Assembly: GCA_016110215.1 (NCBI GenBank)
Contig: JADWQD010000012.1
Span: forward strand, 186,001-250,000
Origin: Capronia americana
Taxonomy: Eukaryota; Ascomycota; Eurotiomycetes; Chaetothyriales; Herpotrichiellaceae
Direction: 5' to 3'
Length of the DNA: 64,000 nucleotides
Shown one piece after another: positions 41,315 through 52,240 of this stretch. The position numbers were made by a program, and so were the translations under genes. A model generated the notes under the pieces. The model had not been told where the DNA came from, ran no database searches, and saw nothing but the letters and a program-made list of their open reading frames with translations. Numbering within the stretch: position 1 is the stretch's first letter; the number at the start of each line of letters is the position of its first letter.

Positions 41315-43659
41315 GATTGTGTGTGTTTGTGTGTGTGTGTGTGCGCTCTGGTATCGTGGATCTCGAGAGCCTGTTCCGTGTGTCGATTGTTTGAGAGTAC
41401 CCGATCACTGCTTGTTGAATGCTCTTCTCCCTATCTGGGCCGGCAGCTGTGTTATTTATCCTCCTCAACTTACCAGCAACAGCTACCTATGTCGAGACAG
41501 CCACGTCCATTTCTGGCAACGCACCCGTAGCTCGACTTTCATCATCAGAAGCGCGTAATTGCAGGTTGTATGGACGGGTGTGTGCGTTCTAGGGGGACGA
41601 GAATGGCAGCGGTATATCGCTGACATGGTCAGGGTTCGCATCAAGCCCGCTGAATACGCGCAGGGAGCTTGCCTGGCAAGTCTTCATTGCCAGAATAAGA
41701 AATTGCTCCACTAGTATTTTATTGAGGGCTGTGATGAAACATGCTGCCTTTACGGCACCTTCCCATCAATGTTAGCAGGAGCTGACAAAGGATGCATCCG
41801 TGCGAATCGTGACTGGTACGATGGGAAGCAAGGTGGTCCCGGTCTTGTAAAGAGACGTAACTAATTAGTTCGCTTGCCGCTTCGACCGCGCGGGCCACGG
41901 CGCTTTAAGTGCTGTGAGAAATGACGAAGTTGGCTTGAGCCAGAGCGTCCAGGCATTGGACGCCGAACCCAGTGCCTAGAAATCAGTCGATAAGACGCCC
42001 TAAAAGCAGCCAAAAGCTTGACCTACTGTAAAGTAGCAAGGAGACAGGGGGGCTAAAGCGGCATACACTGGAGTTTAGTCACCTACTACCTCGTACTGTA
42101 ACCAACGACGAACCCGCGAGCTCTCCTGAGGATTTGCTCACAATTCGTTCATTAAACGGCTAGCCGGCCAGCCGGCCTGCCTCGCACGAGGATCGCATCG
42201 TCGTCCGTACCAGTATGCGCAGAACTCTGACTGAACCCACTCACGGAGGCACTGCTCCGCGCTGTCTGCACATTCCACTCCCTGACATACATCGAAATGG
42301 GGGTTCGAGGCGTATTCGATCACCGCGCCTGTAGCTTCTGCCGCGAGGCGGATGGAGTGTCCCCTCCCAGCGAATGGACAATAAGTCGTACAGGTACTTC
42401 AGCGCTTGCAGGACCTCCCCGTCAAAGTGTCCTTGGCCAATTCTCCGTCTTCCGCTGTACCGCCTCAGTCCAATACCATCGTTGGGATACTCTACCAATC
42501 ACTGAGCCCGTGCGTGACCTTCGCCCTTCGCCCCCTAGGGTCCTCCCTCCGCTCTGGCCCCATCTCGTTCAGGGGGGTGGATGGCGACAGCTGTTCTTCG
42601 AACTCACCTGAAGCCACGATAACGATAGTAACGACCTTGTCCTCCCCTAGTCTCCTTTCCCCACACCTTGGTTGAGTAGTCAGGGTGTCTGTGTTACGCT
42701 GTAGACTGCGTCTCTCGCCTATACTCGTCGTCATCGACCTGAATGTTGTGGCGACCGTCAATGACACTTCCTTGAACGAAAACAGCCCACAGGCATGATC
42801 ATGATCAGCATCCTGATCACCCACGAAATTGCAATCCCTTGTCGGGGGTCCGCCAGACACGGTACTATACGAGTAGTTCACTCTTACCCCTGCCCTGCAC
42901 TCATCCCGTCCTCTGTGTTCGCCCTATTTCGATGGTTGGATGTCCGGATGCTCACACATTCCCGCTGAATGCGCGGCGCCAGGCGGATCAAGACGTTAAG
43001 GGCCTCCTTTGTTCGTCCGTGGTGTTGTCAGACTAACACTAAAAAGTCTCCTTCTAAAGTACGGGGTAACAATTCATCAAGAGGACGTACCAACCGCAGA
43101 GCCATCGGTCACTTCACATCGACAAGGTGAAGTCAAAAATAAACTTAATCTAGAGGACTGGGACTGATGGTGACTTAGCGCCTACCAAAGCTACTGTATC
43201 TCACACTTGATCAGCCACATTTCAAGACAACACTTAGTTACTATGTATCTTGAGACTGATAGCCACACTCAGTCCCCTAATATCGAAGACACAAGGAAGC
43301 CCACTTGAGGCTGATATATAACGTGCAAAGATAAGACGAAGGTGTAAATACCGCATTTTGCAAGCTGTTATCAATATCCCACTCTCGTAAGGCTGACACA
43401 GTCAACAAGACTATATCTGCTCTAACAAACTTACCGCTGCCCATTACGTCAACTGGGTTGGGGCTAGAAGTCAAGACACCGCACACTTACTCTGTATAGT
43501 TGACGCTCGAAGAGAAGGTCACCTAGAGTACACTACTATTCTAGAATAAAGTAGAGACTTGGGCCTCTAGGAATATACTACTATTATATATCGGAAATCA
43601 GTTCTCCGGATATCTTGTTACTAAAGCTATTGTTGGAGAAGAAGAAAAGAGCTTCACCA
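41315..43659. other. Gene-poor stretch, AT-rich at its right end
   Basis: I see no supported gene in 2.3 kb. From about 43000 on the DNA turns AT-rich. Near 43525-43600 there are near-palindromic CTACTATTCTAGAATAAAGT and repeated ACTACTAT words. It could be decayed mobile DNA, but I cannot find element ends or a coding relic. Confidence 0.4.
41319..41342. repeat. GT-rich dinucleotide tract
   Basis: A (GT)n microsatellite with one interruption lies just upstream of the MDR oxidoreductase start codon. Confidence 0.7.
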
Positions 43660-46600
43660 TTAGTCGCTATATGATATATCCTCCGCAGAAATAGTAAGAC
43701 TGTAAACCCTACCCGACTCGCACCAGATCCAAACGCGATTGTCTCTGAAGATATCTCTTTCTGATCGATGTTCTGGGGGTAACCACAGTAGGTTTTCACC
43801 CTTCCAAGTGATCCACACCCTTTTAGGATCCATACCACATCCTATCCATTGAGTATGACCAGACTGTAAAGTTTGTCTTATTTCCACCGTTCCAAGGCTT
43901 GAGTAAAATTTCCAGCCATTAGTACCGGGGGGAATATCATAGGCGGGGTATTTGGTCTGTAGGCACACCCCAGTGCCGGCGTCCCAGAGCTGGACAGTGC
44001 TGCCGTAGCGAGAGGGCGACGCCAGTAGCTGCCCGTCTGGAGAGAACGCTACAGACGTGCACCAGACTTCATGGTCCTTGAGCGTGTTAAGACACTCCCC
44101 AGTACTAGCGTCCCAGAGCTTTATAACGCCTAAGCCAAGGCCAACGGCTAGCCTCTGCCCGTCCGGAGAGAACCCTATTGAGTTGACCGCGGTGATCGTT
44201 TCAGTGATGTCAAGCGTGTGTAGGTACTCCCTAGTTCTGGTGTCCCAAAGCCATACCTGCGCCTCTGAGTGACCAGACATAGAGCCAAAAGCTAGCCTCT
44301 GCCCGTCCGGAGAGAACGCTACCGAGAAGATCTGGCCTCCTTGGATCGTGAGTGCGTATAGGCACTCCTCAGTGATAGTATCCCAGAGTCGTACGGTGTT
44401 ATCGTATGATCCCGAAGCCAGCCACTGCCCATCAGGAGAGAACACTAGTGCCAAGACGCTGTCTTTATGACCTTGAAGTGTATATAGGTACTCCATGGTA
44501 CTAGCGTCCCAAAGCTGTATGGTGCCCTTCTTTAAGCCTAAGGCCAGCCGCTGCCCATCGAGAGAGACCGCTACACTCGTAGCTGACTCTTTACTCCCCT
44601 CGAGTGTGTGAAAATACTTTGTAGTGCTGGTGTCCCAGAGCTGCACAGTATTACGCTGAAAGGCCGAGGCGAGCTGCTGCCCATCAGGAGAGAACGCCAC
44701 TGGTATGGGAAAGTTTTGATAGCCATTGAATATCTGGAGGCACTCCCCGGTGCTGGTGTCCCAGAGTCGTACAGTGCCGTCCGCAGAGCCTGAAGCGAGC
44801 TGTACAGTGCTATCCTCCGATCCTAAGGTAAGCTGCTGCCTATTAGGAGAGAACGCTACTGATTCGACCCCACTATTATGGCCCTTAAGCGTCCGTAGGC
44901 ACTCTCCGGTGCTAGCGTCCCAGAGCCGTATGGTGGTGTCGTATGAGCCTGAGGCGAGCTGCTGTCTCGCCATAGCCTGGTCAGGAGAAAACGCTACTGA
45001 TGTGACCTTTCTTGTATGACCCTCAAGTGTACGTAGGCACTCACTGGTGCTAGTGTCCCACAGCCGTATAGCGTAGTCGTAAGATCCTGAAACTAGCTGC
45101 CGCCCGTCAGGAGAGAATACTATCGACGTAACCCTATCATCATGGCCCTCGAACGTCTGTAGGTGCCTTCCAGTGCTGGCTTCATAGAGCTGGACGGTGT
45201 TGTCCCGAGAGCACAAGGCCAGCCGCTGCCCGTCTGGAGAGAGCGCCACTGGCGCAACAACACCGTCAATATTCAGCAGGACCTCTCCGGTATTAGCGTC
45301 CCAGACCTGTGCAAAGCCGCGGCCATCAATATAGAATCTCGCGTCACCGCCGGAGGCCAGCCGCTGCCCGTCGGGAAAGAACGCCACTGACGAGACGTCC
45401 TTTCTTCCGGTGTTGAGAGCACGTATACTTTCGCCAGTGCTGGCGTCCCATAGCCGTATGGTGCCGTTATTGACGGCCACGGCGAGCTGCTGCCCATTGG
45501 GAGAGAAAGCCACTGACTGAACGGTTCCGTGGTGGCCCTCGAGTGTTTGCAGGCAGGGATTCCAGTTATTTGATACTTGTGGACGCACGGAAATCTCCGT
45601 GGGTATTTCCTGCTGGAAGGTCCGTCGAACAACGCTTTCTTCTGGAGAGAATATTAAAGCGGAGTAATATACCTGAAGTGGAGCCTCCTCGACTGCTATA
45701 CGGCATTGGCGAAATACCCGAATGGCATCATGTACAAACTCTTTGTGTTGGAGGGCGTTTCCTTGTGGCGGCTTACTCAGTTTCTTTTCCAAGGTGTGCA
45801 GTCCTATAATTCCTTTACTGATCTTGCCAATAAGGCTGAGCGCCTCGAACCAATGAAGGAGGTGTTGACGGAGAAATTGATGAACGCGACCTTTGTCGGA
45901 GAGATACTCTTGATAGCTTAGGTCACCCATCGCAATGCTAGGGTCGTCCCCACCATCACATAGGTGGTCCACCCAGTACTCGCAGGCGTATCGAATTGAC
46001 ACGAGCGGATCTGGATCTGGGCGCTGGACTTTGTCAATAGAGAAACCCGGGTGGCGCAATCCGTAGTTGTCCCTTTTGAGTTTCTCTGACATAGATTTGA
46101 GCGACGACAGCACTAGCTCGCGATGCGCTTCGATAGGCATAGCGGGCAAGATTCCAACTTCGCTAAGGAGATAGTCTTTTGCCGACTGGTGGATCAGAGA
46201 AACTTCGCCTCTCGCGATGGTTAAGAATGAGCCGCATTTCCTCACGATACTTTCCATATCTTGTATCCTTTTCCCAGGGAAATTAGTCAGGGAGACAAGC
46301 TCATGGAGGGAGAGTCGGCGATACGCGAGGCAAGTAGCCGTTAGGACCTTTCGGCAGTATTCTGGGTCTTTTCTCTGTCCCTTCTTGATTTTGGTCATGA
46401 TATGGCCATAGAGTTCTGACAAGCCGGATGGGATATCATCGATAATCTGGATAGCGTCATAGCTCTCGACTGGGCCCAGTTCTTTGAACACGAGGGCGAC
46501 CCATAAGAAAGTGTTCATAGCTCGTCGGCGAATATGAGTCGAGATCTCAGTGAGTGTATTTCGGTCCCAACCGCCGTTTCGCTCCAAGGTAGAGAGCTTG

Positions 46601-48365
46601 TATGCAATATAGGTATCGACAGGACCTTGCAGAACGCTAGTGTCCAGCTCCACTAGTGATCGTACTTTGTCTTGATTCATAAGGTCGACATCAGGACGAC
46701 TGGAGACTAACCATCTCACCTTATTATTTGGGAGGGTGAGAGAGGTAGAAATAAGTTTGAGAAGCTCCGCCAATCCCTCGTTTAATTCATCAAGAGCATC
46801 AACAATGAGATATGTCGGGGATAATTGAGGATCGTTCAGCACGTTCTTGAAGACGCCAAACAGAGCTTGGAAGGTGTCCCGGTTGCTGAATAAAGAAGGC
46901 CCAGTATTCTCATATTTCGATTGAAGGTGTGGGAGAAGAACTGGTTGCCGGAGAAGAAGCATCCACATGAGAGACTTCAAGGCGGCTGTTGCTGTATTAA
47001 GGTTTTGGTCTCCTGCGCCCTGACAGAAAAAGTAAGAAGCGCTCGGTGCCTTGCGTGTGGACTGGCGCTCTAGCTCACGGACAATGCCTATCAAAAGCAT
47101 TGTCTTCCCAGTGCCGGCCGGCCCTTTGATCCAGAGTAGTCGCGGTGAATCAGGTTGGTCCCAATCAGTGAACGCTTTATACTCTGGCCTCTCGAAGATC
47201 CACTTGGAGGCGTTGCCGAGTAACTCCTCCTTCTTCCCCTCGAGAGTTTCCATATCATCTTGGGGATTGATGACATAGAGTTGCCGGAGGCATTCTTTGC
47301 TCTTATCATCCATACGTGTCTCCTTTTTCAGAGCGATGATATCTTGGAGGTCCTGATGAATGTCTGTCAACTGTGTCTCCATCCCTTCAGCGAGCTGAAT
47401 GTGCTTCCCAAGGGACACCTTCGTGTGTTCTTGCAGATACTGAGCTGAATAGCCGTGAACGGTCGCTTCTGCGTCAGTGACCCTTTTCAGTTCGCCATCC
47501 CAGTCGTCCAGATTCACCAGACCGCGGAGAAAGACGACACCCTGGCTCCGGTAGTAGGAACAGACGCTTTTCATCTGATACAGGAGAAGGGCTTTGTAGA
47601 GCTCGATGACTGCCTCCTCCAGCTGCTTCAGGACCGCCTCAAGCGACTTACTTCCGGTCACGATATGGTCCTTATTCAGGAGGTCTTCTGTCAGCGCACA
47701 ATACCAGTTCATTCTCGAAACGACGTGGGGAATGCCTAACAGCTGCGATTCCATCCCTTTAGAGGGATTCGAAAGGATCTGTATGATGTCAGCGGTTCCA
47801 AAACCAACCACTCCACGTAGGGGAGACGCCTGGTCACCTGTAATCCGATACAAACACCCGCCCATGGAAGCGCAGCCTGCGGGATGTTCTGGATGGCCAC
47901 GTCGATCATTTGCTTGGCCTTTTCAATGAATTTAACAACGTCACCGACTCTCTTTGTGATCATCGTCGATGGAGCCACTTTCTTCCGACCTTCGTCAACC
48001 AGGGTCTTCATGTAGGCCTGTCGTTTGATCGGGTCATTCGAGTCAGCGGCTGTAATATCGCTAGAGGAGGAGACCTCAGGATCTATTCCGGCGAGAACTC
48101 TTGTGAGAACCTCTACATACGAAGTCACAAGAGGGGCGGTCTCGTTGTCATTCATAAGACTCTCGTAGGCGGTATCCCACAATCTTTGGGACGTCGAAAG
48201 AATGGGGCTGTGGCCTATGGGTTCGTTTGCGGACGGCGGTTCTTTTGATGTGACAGGAGGTGGGACGGAATGTGGAACATGCGTCTGCACCGCAAGGCTG
48301 GAGGAGGGGGTTGGGGCCTCGGACGGCAGGGAGATGTTGACCGGCTCCCGAGGCTCTGTGCTCAT
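43660..48365 (-). CDS. NWD-NACHT-WD40 NLR-like protein, 2 exons, 1548 aa
   Basis: Exons complement(43660..47778, 47838..48365), intron 59 bp. An NWD-type N-terminal domain (about 60-370) shows LWDTAYESL, WAGVCIGLQILSNP, MNWYCALTEDLL and GVVFLRGLVNLDDWD. The NACHT ATPase has Walker A GPAGTGKTML near 394-403 and Walker B YLIVDALDEL near 495. A helical region follows, then about twelve WD40 repeats from about 922 to 1470, each ending in LWDxST-like words, and a non-repeat tail. The family includes fungal incompatibility and self/non-self sensors (HET-E, HET-D, HNWD), although those carry other N-terminal effectors. One repeat at about 44775-44845 is compound (TVQLASGSADGTVRLWD), as if two repeats fused. 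The frame is intact with no stop or shift. Ligand and effector partner are unknown. Confidence 0.92.
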
Positions 48366-49808
48366 GGGACCTGCCCGGACGTCACGGGCAGGCGGTCTTG
48401 GAGGGACGCATGGCTCGGTCAGGCTGCTCGACGACGATTTCGTGCGGTCTTATATACCTCTATCCTTAGTATGCCAGATAAGGCTGTTGTATTTCGACGA
48501 GGCTGACCATGTTACATACCTATCGATAGCGTCGAGATATGTGGACTACGGCTTCTGAAGAAACCCTTTAGGCTTTCCCTTGTTGATTTCTTCGACATGA
48601 CTTGAGCGCGATACAGGACTGATTGACAAGATGGCGTAGTAGTGATGGTGATGTTAAAAGTGAGAGTTAATGTCCAGGCCGTGGCGGGGTTATTGTGAGC
48701 TACGATGTTGGAAGGCGCGGGGCGGCTCGCTTAGCCACCAAATGGGCGCGTTTGGGGGCGTGACTGACTGGTGCCAGCGTAGCGGGGTGACGCCGAGGTA
48801 CGAAGGGGGGACCCCTTGTACTCGTACGGTGTGAGGAACTCGCGCCGATATCCCTATCATGTTGTCGCGTTGTGCTCGTTCGCTACTCGTACGTTTCGAT
48901 TGAAGCCGCCGTTCGTTATGGACGAGTACCGATTAACTTCGGCAGGAGCCATCGAGGACCCTCAGGAAATGACGGTCTCCACGCCAAGGGAAAATCAGAC
49001 CTATCAGGACGACTCAGGAATGGAACTCTCGGGCACGGCCCGTCACTTTCCCACAGGCGTGCACGTATGATTGGCAGGCTCTGACAATGAGGCTCAGGTG
49101 GATCCAGCGCGGCGTGCTCTTTCCAAGAGTTATCTGAGCAAATATTGTACCATGCAGGACACAGAGTTATGCTCTCATCCGCGTCAAATATAGACTGCGA
49201 ATTCACTCTCTAACGACTGTAAATATAGGTTGGTCGAAAGTGTTGCGGGACAACCCTGGAAAACCTTGGATTGTGCCCAAACAGGAGAGACCTGGCTGGA
49301 TCCCAGCCAGGGCCGTTGACCATCAAGAAACACACATGAAGAGCCTCGATGGCCAAAGCAAGGAGGAATCGTTCACCTGCAAAGGTATATCGATCTCGCG
49401 ATGAGCCCGAATTACCATATTCAAAATGTGGTTCGTTGTCGGATATGCAATGCGTCATCATCGAGGTGAAGGATGCCTTAATATGCTAGAAGAGGAGGAG
49501 GAGGAGGAGGAGGAGGAATTAGTGTTATAGTTGAGTGCCGGACAGGGCGACTAATTACCGTACGCCTCAAATTGAGCTGAGAGGAAGCGGTCTAATCTAA
49601 CATCATGCCGGAGATTCATCGTTGCCTTCATCGTCTTCCCAAACCCATCCGAGCTCGAAGCCGACGCCGTGTCCATCACTTCCGTAGCGACCATCCGCCT
49701 TTCGAAATCTGCGAGCTCCGTACTGCCCACTGACAACATCTATGGCATAGACGCGAACACAACCCCACCAGCCGCGTTTTTATCTCCTTGGTTCCCCAAT
49801 CGAAAATC
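48366..49808. repeat. Intergenic with GAG trinucleotide repeat
   Basis: A (GAG)n tract lies near 49488-49517. I see no supported gene in the rest. Confidence 0.5.
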
Positions 49809-51251
49809 TCAAGCCTTGTCCAGAACAACCACAGCAGCGCATGAACCAACACTATATATCTTCACCTCCGATATCTTCAACCCGGCCTTTGCGACCAGTC
49901 CGTCCCACTGCGCTCGCGTCCGTTCCTTGCCCCCAAACAAGATCCCCATACTAACATCCTGCATGACAGCCTGCCATGGCGCATCCACATCGGGGAGGAC
50001 GACCTCATCAATCAAGATCTTTGACTTTCCAGGTGCGGAACCCATTGCATCCCTTAATGGCTTGAGGATTCTGAGGCAGTCCTCGTCCGGCCAGTCGTGG
50101 AGGATGCGGCGCAGGTAGAAGAACGTGGCGCCCCTTGTGGCCGCGGGTTGCGGGGTGAAGAAGTCGTGCGGGATGGCGCGGATGCCTTGTGGCAAGGGAG
50201 AGGGGAGACGATCAATCGCCTCGGGGAGATCTTGTAAGACGATGCGGTTTTCGAGGCGTGGGTATTTTCGTAGGAGTTGGATGCATTGATGTCCGTGGCC
50301 GCCGCCGATGTCGACAAAGAAAGGCACTTCCGACTCTGGGCCCGAAGGTGCTGATGAACCGACAGATTGATCGAGGACGTCGAGGCCCTCGAGCCATTCG
50401 TTTGACTGAACGGCCGTCATGACCTGCTGTAATGCGTTGAACAGTTTAGGCTCTCCTTGGAGCCAAGCAAACGCACTCAGATTGGTATTGTGACCTTTCT
50501 GGAATGGAGTCTCGGTGTTGGAGCTGATCTCTTGGTATTTGTGTTCGGCAAGGAAGGAGGGAAACGCTTGAATTGCCGGGCCGCATGTGTCGAATCTATC
50601 GGACGTTGGACGGCGATTGGCATACTGGGGAAGCTGGGGAGGAGACTTACGCATGAGTCACTCCGGCGCGGGCGACTGGGCTTGCGAGGACGTGGGTGAG
50701 TTTGTTGGCTCCATAATGGTTTGGCGTTGGGTTCGTGATGTAGCCCACTGATGCTAGATAACGGAGCAGTCTCTCTGTGCGGGTGGCATACTATCTCAGT
50801 TCCCTGGTCGTGTAGGATATACGGGCAGCAACACTCTTACCGAGCAACTCAGGAGCCGCACCTGAAGGCTTCACGAGTTCAGCGGCTGTAAGGGCGTGAC
50901 TGCCGCCCTTTGCGAGATCCTGGAAGATATTTGTCTCGATACCGACGTATATGACAGCTAATTGCAGATGCTAATATGGCAATGAAGCATCAGCAATGCA
51001 GCGGGAAGAGTTGGGTGAAGTCATTCGGATAGCTGTTCCGCTGAAGCTGTCTCCTTCTGTAAAACAAGGAAGGGGTCACATACCAAGTTATACAATCTCA
51101 TGAAGGTATCTTTCGGGCTCTCCAACTGATGCTGGAGCTCCCCGAGCGCCTTGAGGATCTCATATCGACCGCCCTCATCAGCCTCGCTTGCTAAGCCGTG
51201 AATCTGTGCTGCGATGGCCTGCATCCTCGTCGCGCTGAATGAACCTGACAT
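49809..51251 (-). CDS. SAM-dependent O-methyltransferase, 4 exons, 402 aa
   Basis: Exons complement(49809..50595, 50651..50774, 50841..50970, 51084..51251). The joined protein has a plant-type O-methyltransferase dimerisation half (MRLYNLHLQLAVIYVGIETNIFQDLA, LERLLRYLASVGYI). The SAM motif VDIGGGHGHQ comes next, LQDLPEAI and the catalytic His in LHDWPDEDC follow. It methylates a hydroxyl, usually of a phenolic or polyketide metabolite. No PKS, NRPS or other core gene lies beside it, so a cluster is not evident. The third exon acceptor was chosen because only it gives the family's ELLERLLRYLAS. It sits in the accessory stretch next to the NLR-like gene. Confidence 0.85.
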
Positions 51252-52240
51252 AGAAGATTCGCCCCAGTGAAGGATGTGTTGAAAACCAGGCTCCTGCTCG
51301 ATTTCCCACGACTCTTATACCTCGTGAATAGTAAGTCACACCTGTGGTGAGGTACCCACAGTCGATGACTTTTGTATGCTTATTGGCTGCTAAGCATATG
51401 GCCGACGACCGATGCCGGCCAAGGACGAAGCTATAGAACATGTCTGCCTGGAGCTGTCGCACTCTCCACGGAGTTTGCAGCGTCATTCATTCGTGGGTTG
51501 TCGTGGAGTTACGCACAATGACCGTCAAACTCTCGGAGCAATGCGAGTAGTAGGGAATGGAACCAAGGAAGTCCATATGGACAGCTCTTCCTGAGAAGTG
51601 TGAGAGTAGATATCGTCCAAGATGGCTACCGTACCCCGCTATTCCTAGGTATCTCAGCCGCTGAGCTCAAATGTTACGATGTTTGCGGCTAGGAAAGCCG
51701 CGCACAGGCATCGGTAGCATGCGGCTAGAGTCCTCTGCGTGACTTCTTTCATAGCCCGCCCGAGAGATACGGCTTCTCCCTCATGATTAGACATGCTACA
51801 AATGGTGTACATTCCATCGAGCCAATGTACTGGCTTTGAGCAGCGCTTTCAAGCTCAATGACTGAAACATGGTAATAGCAGAACGCCAACAGGGTGAGAA
51901 CACCATCTAGGTTGCGAGGTTTGGAAGTTGACATGGCAGTTCATTAAGAGCACCAAGTTTCTGCAAACTATCTCAGCTCTTTAATAAATGTACATTCTTG
52001 GTTTGGTAAAAGAAAGGGGAATCTTTCTGGTCTTCGGGGTCTCGTTGTAAATTCAACCAAAGAACCTGTCGAAGTGAAGTCGCCGTCGCTCGTGATGCAT
52101 AAACGTCAGTCAATCCAGCATATTAAACATCCGCACTGTGTTTGAGTCCCGGGGTCCTGTGCTGCGCGATCTAACCAGCAAACCTGAATCCAATGTCTAG
52201 TTCAGTTGAGAAAGAATTGTTCTTCGGGCATGCCGTAGCG
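51252..52240. other. Intergenic
   Basis: I see no supported gene in this 1.0 kb. It includes the O-methyltransferase promoter and kinesin 3' region. Confidence 0.5.

Noticed and set aside
42290..42320. B-box-like GGTTCGAGGC on the plus strand
   Set aside because: No complementary CCCC half for the T stem and no other tRNA arms nearby.
38197..51251. Secondary metabolite cluster linking FAD oxidase, MDR reductase and O-methyltransferase
   Set aside because: No polyketide synthase, NRPS, terpene cyclase or pathway regulator lies between them, and an NLR-like gene with gene-poor DNA separates them.
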